In this document: positions 46,542-57,664 of the stretch, piece by piece
How positions within the stretch are numbered: the stretch's first letter is position 1
How the letters are laid out: every line of letters begins with the position of its first letter
From: Zantedeschia hybrid cultivar
Lineage: Eukaryota > Streptophyta > Magnoliopsida > Alismatales > Araceae
Direction of reading: 5' to 3'
DNA length: 64,000 nt
Assembly: GCA_030544215.1 (NCBI GenBank)
Contig: JARZZO010000001.1
Coordinates: 66,021,956-66,085,955, forward strand
Notes under the pieces: generated by a model
The model's database searches: none
Seen by the model: only the letters and a program-made list of their open reading frames with translations
What the model was told of the DNA's origin: nothing
Translations under genes and position numbers: made by a program

Positions 46542-47852
46542 ATGTCTCAGCGACCTGTGACCCGACGATCCGGACAAGGCGAAGCAGAAGCGCGGGAGGC
46601 CTTGGCACAGATGCTGCCTTCCGAAGGCGCACCGTCTGCCCCGCCGAACCCGCCTCTGCCGACCATACCGGAGTCCTTCGGCTCGGAAGACCGAGTGGGG
46701 ATACTCCAGCAACAAGTGGCCACGCTGGCCGCTGCCGTCACGTCCCTAGCGCCTCTTCAGGAGATGGTGTCCGCCATCGCCCAGCGCATGGGACTGACGG
46801 GGCAGCATCCCCAGCAGGCGCCGCTCCCCCCACTCTACTCAGTACAAGACGCCCGGTTCCGACCGGTGCCTACGCCAGTCTCCCTCAACGAGGCCGCGGC
46901 GGCACGCAGCGAGCCCTCGGCATTGCCTGCCCGAGCTCCCCGCGCCGATCGTCTGACGGAGCAGGATTATGCTTCGTCAGAGTATCATCCGGCCCGGACC
47001 GGGGGACAATCCGTCGCCACCTCGGCCGCCCCGGACCTGGACCGGCGGCTGACGGCGATGCGCAAGGAGATGCAGCAGATGGTGTCCCGGCCTCACGGGG
47101 CGCCCCTCGCCAGCAGCATCCTGGAGCAGACCCCGTTCACGGCGGAGCTCCTAGCCACCGAGGTGCCCCCCGACTTCAAGCTACCGAAGGGCCCTCTCTA
47201 TGACGGGATGACAGATCCGGTCTGTCACTTCCAGAGGTTCAACACCTACCTCCGGGTCCGGGGGATCTCCGAGGCAGTCCGCTGCCGTCTCTTCCCCCTC
47301 ACCCTTGAGAAAATCGCCCTCACCTGGTTCGAGACATTGGCCCCCGACTCCATCCACTCCCTAGTCCAGTTGGACCAGTTGTTCATCGACCAGTTCTATG
47401 ATGCCACCCGGCAGAGCAAGACCTCCGCCAGCTTGCTGGCTATTCGTCAAGGTCCTGCCGAGACTCTCCAGGATTACTTCACCAGGTTCCGGACCGAGGC
47501 CGCCCAGATCCCGAACCTCGACAGCTCGATCGCGGTTTCGGCCGTGATCAGCGGGTGCCGGGACGAGGGGCTCCTCGGTTCCATTGGGAAGCGCCATCCC
47601 CCGACCTTCCAGGACCTCGTGGCCCGGGCCCACAAGTACATCAACCGGGAGGCCCTGATGCTGTCCAGAGGAAGAGGCGCAGCCGAAGCCATCTCGGCAC
47701 TTGCTCCCCAGGTGGTCCGACCTCGGCCAGAGGACCAGAGTCCTCGCGAAAGCGCTATCGCAGGGAGGACTGGGACAGGGAGAGGCGACGGGACCCGCAG
47801 CCGCGGTACCTACCCTTACCTGCTCCCCCTTCCCGAATGCTCATGGAGGTGA
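46542..47852 (+). CDS. gag: gypsy gag
   Basis: 436 aa from the ATG 16 bp past the primer site. Residues 1-200 are low-complexity (QAP-rich). The Retrotrans_gag domain runs from about residue 215 to 345 (DGMTDPVCHFQRFNTYLRVRG, ALTWFETLAPDSI, QLDQLFIDQFYDA, ETLQDYFTRFRTE). It forms the particle shell. Near 47745 the frame is lost: the residues that should continue the protein (KRYRREDWDRERRRD, then the knuckle-like YCEYHREIGHTTDEC) are read in the pol frame. The last about 35 residues of this frame are therefore out-of-phase sequence. Either a small deletion or a frame shift separates gag from pol; deletion seems likelier, since the gag tail itself lies beyond the shift. Confidence 0.88.
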   Translation: MSQRPVTRRSGQGEAEAREALAQMLPSEGAPSAPPNPPLPTIPESFGSEDRVGILQQQVATLAAAVTSLAPLQEMVSAIAQRMGLTGQHPQQAPLPPLYSVQDARFRPVPTPVSLNEAAAARSEPSALPARAPRADRLTEQDYASSEYHPARTGGQSVATSAAPDLDRRLTAMRKEMQQMVSRPHGAPLASSILEQTPFTAELLATEVPPDFKLPKGPLYDGMTDPVCHFQRFNTYLRVRGISEAVRCRLFPLTLEKIALTWFETLAPDSIHSLVQLDQLFIDQFYDATRQSKTSASLLAIRQGPAETLQDYFTRFRTEAAQIPNLDSSIAVSAVISGCRDEGLLGSIGKRHPPTFQDLVARAHKYINREALMLSRGRGAAEAISALAPQVVRPRPEDQSPRESAIAGRTGTGRGDGTRSRGTYPYLLPLPECSWR

Positions 47853-50449
47853 AAGGCATGCTCCGGCGGCCCGATCGCATCAAGACCGACCCTCGCCGAA
47901 GGGATCCCGGCAGGTACTGTGAATACCACCGGGAGATCGGCCACACGACGGATGAGTGTCGGCAGCTCCGGGAAGAGATCGACCGCATCATCCGGGAGGG
48001 AAGACTGCCGCAGTACCGCCGGGAGCAGCCGCCGCAGCAGAACCGGGACGTCCCTGCAGCGCCCAGACAACAGCAGCCCCCGGCCATAGAAGCCGCTCCT
48101 CCGCCAAAAGCCACCTCGGCCCCGGTAGAATCGTCCCATCAAAGACCCAGTTCTGGGTCTATTATGATGATATCCGGAGGACCGGGGGAAGGGTCCCGGC
48201 CGCGGCAGCGCAACACAGTGGCAACGATTGAAGGCGAACCGAAGAAGCCTCGTCTGGAAGACATCACCTTCGGCGCCGAGGACCTGACTGATGTTCAGGT
48301 CCCTCATGACGACGCTCTCGTCGTTAATGCTGTAATAAACAACTATGATGTACATAGGATCTTTGTGGATAATGGAAGTGCCCCAAATATCTTGTTTTAT
48401 GACTGTTTTGAAAAATTGGGATTGAGTGAGGCTAATATGAAGCCTCACCGGGGCCCCCTCTACGGTTTTAACGGCTCGCCCTGCCGAGTAGAGGGCATTG
48501 TCCGGCTTCCTGTAACCTTAGGCTCCGCCCCCCGGCAATTAACCGTCGAAACGGACTTTGCCGTTGTAAAGATCGAGTCGGCCTACAACGCCATATTCGG
48601 CCGAAGGCTCATCGGCGGAATCGGAGCCGTGCCTTCATCCTTCCATCAGAAACTGAAATTTTATACCAGCCGTGGAATAGGCGAAGCCAAAGTGAACCAG
48701 GAAGCAGCCCGGCAGTGCTACATGATTTCAGTCAAAGGGAAGAACGCGGCTGAGACCCTAACGATCGAGTCATCAGCCGAGGCGTCTCCGGGAGAAGCAC
48801 TTCTCGCCGTCCCTGTTCCAGGAGGCGAAGGACGAGTCCTGATGATAGGCTCCGGCCTGGAGAAAGGTGAAGCGGAAAAGCTTACCGAGTTCTTGAAAAA
48901 GAATCTCGACGTCTTCGCCTGGTCTCCGGCAGACATGCCCGGGGTTGACCCGGAGGTAGCAGAGCACCGACTCCATACCGATCCCGACCAGCCTCCGGTA
49001 AAGCAGAAGCGGCGCACCTTCAATCAGGAAAGGAGGGCCGCCATCCAAGCTGAAGTGCGGAAGGGACTGGACGCCGGACACCTCCGAGAGGTGCACCATC
49101 CGGACTGGATCGCCAACGTGGTCATGGTGCCAAAGAAAGATGGCAAATGGCGTATGTGCGTGGACTTCACCAACCTCAACAAGGCCTGTCCAATGGACAG
49201 CTTTCCGCTGCCTCGGATAGACCAGGTGGTGGACGCGACTTCCGGCCATGAGCTTTTAAGCTTCCTCGACACCTATTCAGGCTACCACCAGATCCGGATG
49301 CATCCGGACGATGAAAGCAAGACCAGCTTCACCACCGATTTGGGCCTGTACTGCTACACCCGAATGCCCTTCGGTCTGAAGAACGCCGGCGCGACATATC
49401 AGCGGCTAGTCAACAAAGTATTCGCCACACAGCTCGGCCGAAACATGGAGGTCTATATAGACGACATGTTGGTCAAGAGCCGCGTTGCTGCGGAGCACCT
49501 GGCCGACCTGGCCGAGACTTTCTCCGCCCTTAGGCGGTACAAGATGAAGCTGAACCCGGCCAAGTGCGCCTTCGGGGTAGCCTCCGGCAAGTTCCTCGGC
49601 TACATGGTCACACACCGAGGGGTGGAGGCTAATCCCGAGAAGGTTTCGGCCATCATGAAGATGCGCCCCCCGGCAAACCTCCGAGAGGTACAGAAGCTGA
49701 ACGGGAGGATCGCAGCTCTCAGCCGCTTCATGTCGAGGGCGGCCGACTACTGTTTCCCCTTCTTCAAGCTGCTGAAGAAGGCCAACAACTTCGACTGGAC
49801 GGAAGAGTGCCAGACAGCCTTCAATCAGCTGAAGGCCTACCTCTCCAAAGTCCCCATCCTGTCCAAACCGATTCCCGGGGAGCCTCTAAGCTTATACCTT
49901 GCAGTCTCCGAGACGGCCCTCAGCACCGTCCTCGTCCGAGAGCAGGAAGGCGTTCAGAAGCCCGTTTACTACACCAGCCGAGCCCTTCAGGGAGCGGAAC
50001 TCCGGTACCTTGCCCTGGAAAAGTTGGCTCTGGCCCTCGTCTCCTCAGCAAGGAGGCTCCAGCCGTATTTTCTGGCCCATTCCGTAAAAGTCCTCACCAA
50101 CCAGCCCTTGAGGCAGATTCTATCCCGGCCGGAGGTGTCCGGCAGGCTGGCGAAGTGGGCGATTGAGCTAGGGGAGTTCGACATCTCCTACGCCCCTCGG
50201 GCAGCGATAAAAGCCCAGGCGTTGGCGGACTTCATCGCCGAACTTACCCCCGGCGCCTCCGCGACACCACGGCCAGAACCCGAAGTGGTCGAAGCCGAGG
50301 CTACTTCGACACCTGCACCACCAGACGAATGGCGACTCTTCGTGGACGGCTCCGCATGCTCCACGGGCAGTGGCGCCGGATGGATCCTGGCGTCACCCGA
50401 AGGGGTCGTCACGGAGTACGCCCTGCGTTTCTCCTTTCCAGCGACTAAC
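47745..50449 (+). CDS. pol: gypsy gag tail, protease, reverse transcriptase and RNase H (first part)
   Basis: The open frame (from 47555 formally) contains, in order: a Cys-His motif (YCEYHREIGHTTDEC, about 47918-47962); the aspartic protease with IFVDNGSAPNILF (about 48358-48396; the usual DxGSS core reads DNGSA); RT with WRMCVDFTNLNKACPMDSFP, the FGLKNAGATYQ turn and the catalytic YIDDM box (about 49453-49467); the RT-linked RNase H (FKLLKKANNFDWTEECQTAF, YYTSRALQGAELRY); and the start of the second, plant-type RNase H (WRLFVDGSACSTGSGAGWIL). It ends at the insertion of a copia solo LTR at 50450. The rest of the RNase H resumes at 52035 in the same phase, since LTR plus one duplicated pentamer is 1585 bp and the next frame is shifted accordingly. 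Confidence 0.9.
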
Positions 50450-52029
50450 TGTTAGAATTGGGTGGCCTCATAGCCAATCATTGTACATTCTAGTTCAGAT
50501 TATTAATAAAGGCAATTATTTCTTCATTTAATAGTTCTCGCAAACGACTATCGTAATGAAGGTCCATAGACAAATGTATGGGATATTGAATCATGATGAG
50601 ATCGTGATAGTGAGATCAATATCCTAAGGCAATTGTCTTAAATAGTTCTCGATCATAGGATATTTGAGATGGACATTAAATATCCAATAAGATCGACACA
50701 AGTTATGTCTGCTCATATGATGAGGGTGAATGATCTCACATTCACTCGTGTGGTGACACTAAGACAAACAAGTGGGTGCTCATTAGAGAATGAGTTCACT
50801 GAACAGACCCAAATAAGAATTCCTGGATGGTAATTATACCTATTAGTCAACCAGGGAATTCAATCGTTGCAGTAGCACAGTTGGTCCTTAGACCTGAGTC
50901 ACCAATGATACCTTGTTGGTGGACCATTGTATCTTGATTCTCTGACTCGTGGACTTTAACCATTAAGTCCACCATAATCGGTCTTTCAGATACAGTGGAA
51001 AGCTTGCGAAGGTAATTGAGTGGACAACAAGGGATCACTCACTCTTGGTATAAGACTCGAGAGAGAATGTCCCATGGATGTGTACACAGAAATCCCTGGC
51101 CAGGGTCAAATGAAAGAGATGTCTTTCTAGATATTAACTGTGTATTGGAATCCATCTGGATAATGCGATAGAGGGTTTGACTATAAAACCATACCCTTGC
51201 GTTATCGGGACATTGCATGAGTGAAGGATTATATCTGTGCGGCATCTGCAGACGGAAAGGTTCAATTGAAGGGAACAGTATCCCTTATATCTTCTGGGAT
51301 CATGAGGTAGTGTTTGGTGTTGTTCATGATCAGAAGGCCAAGTGAATTAATCATCAGATGATAATTTACTTGTTTATTAAATTAATCATTTAACATGCGA
51401 TGTTTAAATGTTAATTAATAAATATTAAACTCAAGAAACAGTTCTAAGTTTAATGGGCCTGCAACCGGACTGATATATGGGCCTGGAGGGTCACACACAT
51501 AAGAGTTCTCGTCAGACGGTGAGAGATGTTAAATTTCATGCTTATCTGGGTTTTTGTGAAAAGCTGCAGGATAAACATGAAGATTTAATGGAGAATTATC
51601 CAACGCCAAACTCTTGGATAATCACGAGGATTAACTCTTGTGCTTATCCTTATTTCTATATAAGGAGGGCCAAGGGGGAGTGGTAAAAAGTTAGTTGGAC
51701 AAATTTTTACTCCCCAGATTCTCTCTCTCCTCTCTCTCTCTCCTTCTCGGAGTGGATCTGTCTCTCTCCGCGCATGGTGGATCTGAGATCTGGTCGGAGC
51801 ACTCGAGTCGAGGAGGAAATCGCGTCTGCTGCGGGAACTCGTGTGGATACTTCCAGAGATCGTGCGCGTGCGCGATTACCGAGTCGGCATCATCCACGGG
51901 AGATTCGAAACCCCGCAAAGGTGAAGAACTGTTCTTCCCGCGTTAGTTTTAATGTCCGTTTTACAACCCCAGCAACCGATACAATTGAATCAATTTTTAT
52001 TTCCGCTGCGTTCATGGCGATTCCTTACA
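50450..52029 (+). mobile_element. Copia solo LTR inside gypsy RNase H
   Basis: It starts TGTTAGAATTGGGTGGCC and ends GGCGATTCCTTACA. It is flanked by a perfect CTAAC duplication (50445-50449, 52030-52034). It has a TATA box (CTATATAAGG, about 51656-51665), then a CT-rich leader and a U5 end, TTCCGCTGCGTTCATGGCG, typical of large copia LTRs. It is 1580 bp without internal domains, so it was left by LTR-LTR recombination. A 136-codon frame across its right end joins LTR and RNase H by chance. Confidence 0.92.
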
Positions 52030-52034
52030 CTAAC

Positions 52035-53630
52035 AACGCCGCCGAGTACGAGGCCCTCATCTCCGGCCTCCGGGCCGCGAAGAAGCTCGGCGCCCGGAAC
52101 CTGAAAGCCTTCAGCGATTCCCCGTTGATCGCCGGCCACATCTCCGGGGAGTATGAGGCTCGGGACGCAGTGATGGCGTCTTAACTCCATGTAACTCGCA
52201 AGATCCTCACTCAATTCGATTCTTGTGAAATCGTGAGGATCCAGAGAGCCGAGAATACCCGGGCCGATGCCCTTTCCCGGCTGGCGTCAACTCAAGACGG
52301 GGGTGGAGGCCGAATGATCCTCGTCGAGGAGCTCGCCGAACCCAGTCTCGGCGAAACCGAAGCTATGCAAGTTGCTGAAACCGAAGCCGAGACGTGGATG
52401 ACCCCCCTCGTCGCTTTCCTTCTCCAAGGAGAAGTCCCGCCAGATCCGAAGGAGGCGAAGCGCATTCGACAGCGCTCATCCCACTTTCTCCTTTTGGACG
52501 GGGTGTTGTACAAGAAATCCTTCGGCCGACCGCTGCTACGGTGCCTCGGCCCGACAGAAGCCGACTATGCCGCAAGAGAGGTCCATGAAGGGGTGTGCGG
52601 GGCGCATGCGGGAGGAAGAGCCCTGGCTCACAAGCTCCTGAGGCAAGGCTACTGGTGGCCAACACTCCGAGAGGACGCTCTAGCCCTCGTACGGCGCTGT
52701 GACCAGTGCCAGAGGTTCAGCTCCCTCATTCACCAGGCAGCCACCCTTCTGACCCCCTTATCTGATCCCTGGCCTTTCGCCCAATGGGGGATCGACCTCC
52801 TGGGACCTTTTCCCGTCGCTACCGGCCAAAGAAAATTCCTCATCGTGGCGATCGATTACTTCACCAAATGGGTCGAAGCCGAACCCCTCGCTTCAATAAC
52901 CGACAACTATGCTTGGAACTTCGTGTGGAAGTCCATCATTTGCCGGTTCGACATCCCTCGGGCCATCATCTCTGACAATGGAAAGCAGTTCGATAGCCGG
53001 CGGTTCGGTGACAACTGCGCCAGCTTCGGCATACTCCACAAATTCACTTCGGTGGCGCATCCTCAAGCGAACGGCCAAGCCGAAGTCACTAACCGAAGCC
53101 TCCTGCAGGGATTGAAAACCCGCCTCGGCGAAGCTAAGGGCCGATGGGTGGAAGAGCTGCCGAGTGTCCTGTGGGCCTATCGGACGACCAGCCGAACCCC
53201 CACCGGCGAAACTCCCTTCCGCATGGCCTATGGGGTAGAGGCCGTTATTCCGGTAGAAATCGGCCTCCCTTCTCCCAGGGTCGTCGCTTACAGCCCAGAG
53301 GCCAACGAAGAAGGTTTGAAAGACCACTTGGACCTCATTGAAGAGGTCCGAGATAAAGTTCGTATCCGGCTGGCGGCTTATCAACAGCGCATGGCCAAGT
53401 ACCACAACACTCGAGTGAAGCCCCGGAGCTTCGAAGTGGGGAGCCTCGTGTTGAGGAATGCTCATGCTTCCAAGCCGGCAGAAGCCTCAGGGAAGCTTGC
53501 CCCCAACTGGGAGGGGCCCTACCGGATCAGGGAGGTAGTCAGACGAGGAGCTTACCGGTTGGAGACCCTTTCGGGCCAACCCCTTCCTCGCACATGGAAT
53601 GTAGAGCCCCTTCGGCGTTATTATATGTAA
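52035..53630 (+). CDS. pol: gypsy RNase H (second part) and integrase
   Basis: It begins with NNAAEYEALISGLRAAKKLG and SPLIAGHISGEYEARD of the second RNase H. An in-frame TAA at 52182-52184 follows (AVMAS*). The frame then runs from 52185 to the stop at 53630. Integrase: H2C2 finger (EVHEGVCGAHAGGRALAHKLL ... CDQCQRF, about 52578-52725), the catalytic acidic residues in WGIDLLGPF, IISDNGKQF and GQAEVTNRSL, and the C-terminal part GSLVLRNAH ... GPYRIREVV. No chromodomain follows. It would insert element cDNA. The stop and the solo LTR disable it. Confidence 0.9.
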
Positions 53631-53700
53631 GTCACCCATCCCCAGGCTTTCAGCCGGAGGCTATGAATAGAGAGCTCTTTTGTTCAGGAAAACTTGTTGT
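53631..53700 (+). other. Pol 3' untranslated DNA
   Basis: A short gap between the integrase stop and the 146-bp array. Confidence 0.6.
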
Positions 53701-54650
53701 GGTTTTCTCTAAGACCGCGTAAACCGTATCGGGAGTGGCTTCGGCCATGCAAACCGTACCGGGAGCGGCATGGTTCTCTTAAAGTCCGTAAGTCCTTCGA
53801 TCCGACGAATGATTTCGGCCATGTAATCTGGATCAGGACACGGCATGGTTTTCTCTAAGACCGTGTAAACCGTATCGGGAGTGGCTTCGGCCATGCAAAC
53901 CGTACCGGGAGCGGCATGGTTCTCTTAAAGTCCGTAAGTCCTTCGATCCGACGAATGGCTTCGGCCATGTAATCCGGATCAGGACACGACATGGTTTTCT
54001 CTAAGACCGTGTAAACCGTATCGGGAGTGGCTTCGGCCATGCAAACCGTACCGGGAGCGGCATGATTCTCTTAAAGTCCGTAAGTCCTTCGATCCGACGA
54101 ATGGCTTCGGCCATGTAATCCGGATCAGGACACGGCATGGTTTTCTCTAAGTCCGTGTAAACCATATCGGGAGTGGCTTCGGCCATGCAAACCGTACCGG
54201 GAGCGGCATGGTTCTCTTAAAGTCCGTAAGTCCTTCGATCCGACGAATGGCTTCGGCCATGTAATCCGGATCAGGACACGGCATGGTTTTCTCTAAGACC
54301 GTGTAAACCGTATCGGGAGTGGCTTCGGCCATGCAAACCGTACCGGGAGCGGCATGGTTCTCTTAAAGTCCGTAAGTCCTTCGATCCGACGAATGATTTC
54401 GGCCATGTAATCCGGATCAGGACACGGCATGGTTTTCTCTAAGACCGTGTAAACCGTATCGGGAGTGGCTTCGGCCATGCAAACCGTACCGGGAGCGGCA
54501 TGGTTCTCTTAAAGTCCGTAAGTCCTTCGATCCGACGAATGGCTTCGGCCATGTAATCCGGATCAGGACACGGCATGGTTTTCTCTAAGTCAATAAGCCC
54601 TTCGATCCGACGAATGGCTTCGGCCATGTAATCCGGATCGGGAAGCGGCA
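53701..54650 (+). repeat. 146-bp tandem array in the gypsy 3' region
   Basis: Six full units start at 53701, 53847, 53993, 54139, 54285 and 54431, each with GGTTTTCTCTAAG, and a shortened seventh starts at 54577. The spacing is exactly 146 bp and identity is very high. Inside each unit, ACCGTATCGGGAGTGGC and ACCGTACCGGGAGCGGC form a sub-repeat. Identical 61-residue minus-strand frames across units are by-products. Tandem arrays after integrase are known from Tat/Ogre elements. Confidence 0.97.
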
Positions 54651-54971
54651 GGCTATTTTCTAAGTCTGTGTGGGGCAAAGTGAGAGCGGCTTCGGCTACA
54701 GAAGCCGAATCTGAAACAGCTTGATCCGTCGACGAGATACTATCCACAACCTATCCGAACCTACGTCAGGTCTCGGCTTCGCAGGCTATAGCGGAGGACG
54801 AAAGGATCTCAGATTTCGGAAAGACTAGGTCCACTCGTCATGCAAGAGACGATAAGGTAAAGCCCAAAAACGTTCCTTGTATTCTTGAACAGAAGGAAGT
54901 ACAAACTCGGCCATATACTTGGCCGAAGGCTTACAAAAGCAAAAAGGCAAAAACCGAGGAGAACCCTCGTA
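54651..54971 (-). other. Gypsy 3' region between the array and the antisense exon
   Basis: No conserved domain is seen. It would include the 3' UTR of the antisense gene. Confidence 0.4.
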
Positions 54972-55921
54972 TCAGTCCTCGACGGCCCTCTCCTCCTCCG
55001 CCTCGATGACATTTCGGCCAGGAGAGGGAGAGGGGGAGTCAACAATCTGCACCGATTCAGGATCAGCAGCCTCGGCGGGAGCCTCCTCTGCGGGAGCTTC
55101 CTCTGCGGGAGCCTCCTCGGCGGTCTCGACCTCGCCCTCAGCATCTGGATGCAAGGCCCTCTCAGCCATGAGGCCCTTCCACCAGGATAGGAGCTCCCTG
55201 GCTTCCTCGCCCCTCGGCAGAGCTTCCCCGGTCAGATCGACGTCCGGGCAGGCCCTTTGGGCGACAGCCAGTCCGAGGTCGAAGAACGAAGAAGACGCCA
55301 GCAGCTGGGCTCGGAGGATCTCTTGGGCATATTCACGCCCGGCTTTGAAATCGGCTATGGCCGATTCCGCCGCCTCCTCCAGTTCCCGCTTCAGGGCCGA
55401 GATCTCCTCGGCAAGGCGGCGCTTCTCCGAAGCCCACCGAGACTCCTTGTCCTGGATCTGGGTCTTAAGCGCCCGGTTGTCATCCTGAGCCGCAGCGAGC
55501 GCGCCCTCGGCTTTCTCTTTGGCCTCAGCAGCAGCACGGGCTTCTGCTGCCTTCTTCTCCAGCTGCGCCCGCACCCGATCGCTCGCGGTAGTGAGCATGT
55601 CAACCAAGGGCTCGATACGGGGCGCCGCCGAGGTACCTTCGCCGGAACCGGCCCGACCCACCTCGGCCTCCAGAAGTTTGAGGCGGAGCAGCTCCTGTTG
55701 ATGCATCAGAACGCTGCCCGTCATCGCCGCCCTTCTGCTGCCTTCTTCTCCAGCTGCGCCCGCACCCGATCGCTCGCAGTAGTGAGCATGTCAACCAAGG
55801 ACTCGATACGGGGCGCCGCCGAGGTACCTTCGCCGGAACCGGCCGGACCCACCTCGGCCTCCAGAAGTTTGAGGCGGAGCAGCTCCTGTTGATGCATCAG
55901 GACGCTGCCCGTCATCGCCGC
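54972..55921 (-). pseudogene. Antisense gene, coiled-coil exon, frameshifted by a 191-bp duplication
   Basis: The minus-strand exon begins after a good acceptor (CTCGCAG|GCGGCGATG, exon from 55921). It reads MTGSVLMHQQELLRLKLLEAE, ends out of phase where a duplicated 191-bp unit (55541-55731 and 55732-55922) starts, then reopens in the second unit and continues to the stop at 54972. That part is a long Ala/Glu/Lys/Arg coiled coil (KAAEARAAAEAKEKAEGAL ... KRRLAEEISALKRELEEA) with an acidic EEAPAEEAPAEEAPAE tail. It is probably the C-terminal part of the PF04195-type antisense protein. Confidence 0.65.
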
Positions 55922-55922
55922 C
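55541..55922. repeat. 191-bp tandem duplication
   Basis: Unit 1 is 55541-55731 and unit 2 is 55732-55922, with only a handful of differences. As 191 is not divisible by three it shifts the antisense frame. Confidence 0.95.
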
Positions 55923-56455
55923 TGCGAGCAGAAGAGCGGACAAGGGTTAGAAAATCCGGAGCCAATGGAGGATAGGTTGAAAAGTTTTCGGACTTCTTAC
56001 CTGAACCGACAACCGAGCGCTCATCGCCGCCAGGTCGGCAATCGAATGCTCCCTCAGCTCTTCGAAAGCTGACGGGAGAGTGAAGCTACTGAGCAGACGA
56101 AGGCACGTCTGCGGGTCCTGCATACTTTCATCTCTGACGCCGGTGCGGCCGGAGGAGAGTCGCCCCTCGGCACCTCGGGGGACGCCAGCCTTGCGGCCCT
56201 TCGGGTCCCGGCGCTCCTCCTGACCAGCGGAGCCATCTCCACCTCTTCGGCCTCCTCTTCCCGGGGGCGCTTCGACGCTCGGCCGCCCCTTCGAGCGGCG
56301 AATTTCGTCTTTTGCTCCCTCTCGAGAGCAGCGGCGGCAGCGCGACCCTCGGCGGAGGCCGCAGTCCTTGGGACCCCGTCTCGGGTCCTCGGAGCTCCAG
56401 CGCCTCGGCCAGACCTACCTGCTGCTTGCGGGACCGGCGCCCGGCCTGAATCCCG
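55923..56455 (-). other. Intron or exon DNA of the antisense gene
   Basis: GC-rich DNA with short minus-strand frames (for example 56242-56054) lies between the two supported antisense exons; exon limits could not be fixed. Confidence 0.35.
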
Positions 56456-57664
56456 TTAGTCGGATATCAGGTCGAGGAGGTCGTCGAGGCCGGCCATTGC
56501 TGCAAGCAAAAAGTGGCGCGTTAGTAACGAGACAGTGGTCAAGTACTATTACAAAGCCGACTTACCCTCGGCCGAAACTTCATCAGCCTCGTTAGCCGGA
56601 GGAGCTTCGGTCGGAGGAGCGGCAGTCCTTCCCCCGCGGCCCCGCGAAGTCTCCCCGGGAGGGAGGTAAGGGAAGGCCCGCTCCGGATCAAACTTAGGGT
56701 CCGGCCAAACCCCGGCGTTTATCAGCCGCTCCGCGTCGGTGAGAAGCTCTGAGACGCCGTATGGGGCCTTAACCTGGACGTGGCCCACAATAGTGCTCTG
56801 AACAGGGGTCAGAGCAGGAGGGCCCGAGAGGCCTGCAGCCAGCGGCGCCCATTCGGTGGGAAAGGGCCACACGCCCTTCTCGTTCTCCGGCAGAGAGACG
56901 AAGATGAACTTCCTCTTCCAGCCGTGGATAGACGAGGGCTTCCCGGAGAAGATACTTCGGCCAACCCGAGGGACGAAGCAGTACCACTCGGACTTCCCCT
57001 GCGTTTGGATTTTGAAGAGATAGCGGAAGACATTGATGGAGGGGCGGATTTTTATATGAGCAAAGACGCTCAGAAATCCGTACACAGTACGCCAAGAGTT
57101 GGGGAAGAACTGAGACGGGGCCAGCCCGTAGAAGCTAAGGAGATTAATGACGAAGGTGGGGAGAGGGAGACGAAAGCCCGCCTCGAAGCTATCAACATAA
57201 ATGGAAAAAGAGCCCGGGCGAATAGTATTTGCCCTGGTGGCAGAATCGGGCCGATGGGGGGTCGTCCAAGAAGGAAGCTGGAAGTAAGAAACCAGGTTCC
57301 TCACCTCTACGTCCGAGAGGGCGCAGGATGCTCCCGAAACAGTGTCCGGAGGACGGCGCCCCGAGGTGGAAGCCTGGCCTGGGTCCCGGACTTCCTGGGT
57401 AGCCTCGGCTTCGGGAGCCTCGGCACCAGAAGCTTCGGCCTCAGAAGCCTCGGCACCCGAAGCCTCGGTCCCGGAAGTCTCGACCTCGGAGACCTCCGCT
57501 CCAGAGGTCTCGGATCCCTCGGTCCCGGAGTTTTCAGACTCCCCGGACATTGCGGAAGCAAGGGATCCCGAGGCGAGAGGATCTGACAGGGAAGACTTAG
57601 GAGAATGGGGGGGAGTATACTCCTCGTCCGAAGGAGTAATCTCGCTGGAAGAGCTCCGGACCAT
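56456..57664 (-). CDS. Antisense gene of the gypsy element, PF04195 (gypsy-type transposon) domain
   Basis: The minus-strand ATG at 57664 opens 366 codons to 56566, where GAGG|GTAAGT is a canonical donor. TTGCTTGCAG is an acceptor joined in phase to exon 56499-56456 (MAGLDDLLDLISD, stop). The protein is about 380 aa if it ends there. An acidic Ser/Glu/Ala-rich N-terminus (SGTEGSETSGAEVSEVETSG) is followed from about residue 115 by the PF04195 'putative gypsy-type transposon' domain: FSIYVDSFEAGFRLPLPTFV, LSFYGLAPSQFFPNSWRTVY, FKIQTQGKSEWYCFVP, SIHGWKRKFIFVS. Such antisense genes are known in Tat elements; their role is unknown. The domain is open and intact here, while the downstream coiled-coil exon is frameshifted. 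It lies wholly between integrase and the 3' LTR. Confidence 0.8.

Noticed and set aside
46484..47203. 239-codon plus-strand frame overlapping gag
   Set aside because: It is a shadow of the GC-rich gag gene in another frame; the gag domain is in the frame starting at 46542.
51774..52184. 136-codon frame joining GC-rich LTR and RNase H
   Set aside because: It crosses the LTR end and target-site duplication at 52029-52034; a chance fusion.
53701..54650. CRISPR-like regular repeat
   Set aside because: The units are contiguous 146-bp repeats without unique spacers, inside a plant retrotransposon.
53709..54747. Identical 61-residue minus-strand frames that look like a repeat-protein family
   Set aside because: They arise from the 146-bp tandem array; the unit length is not a multiple of three, so no continuous repeat protein is possible.
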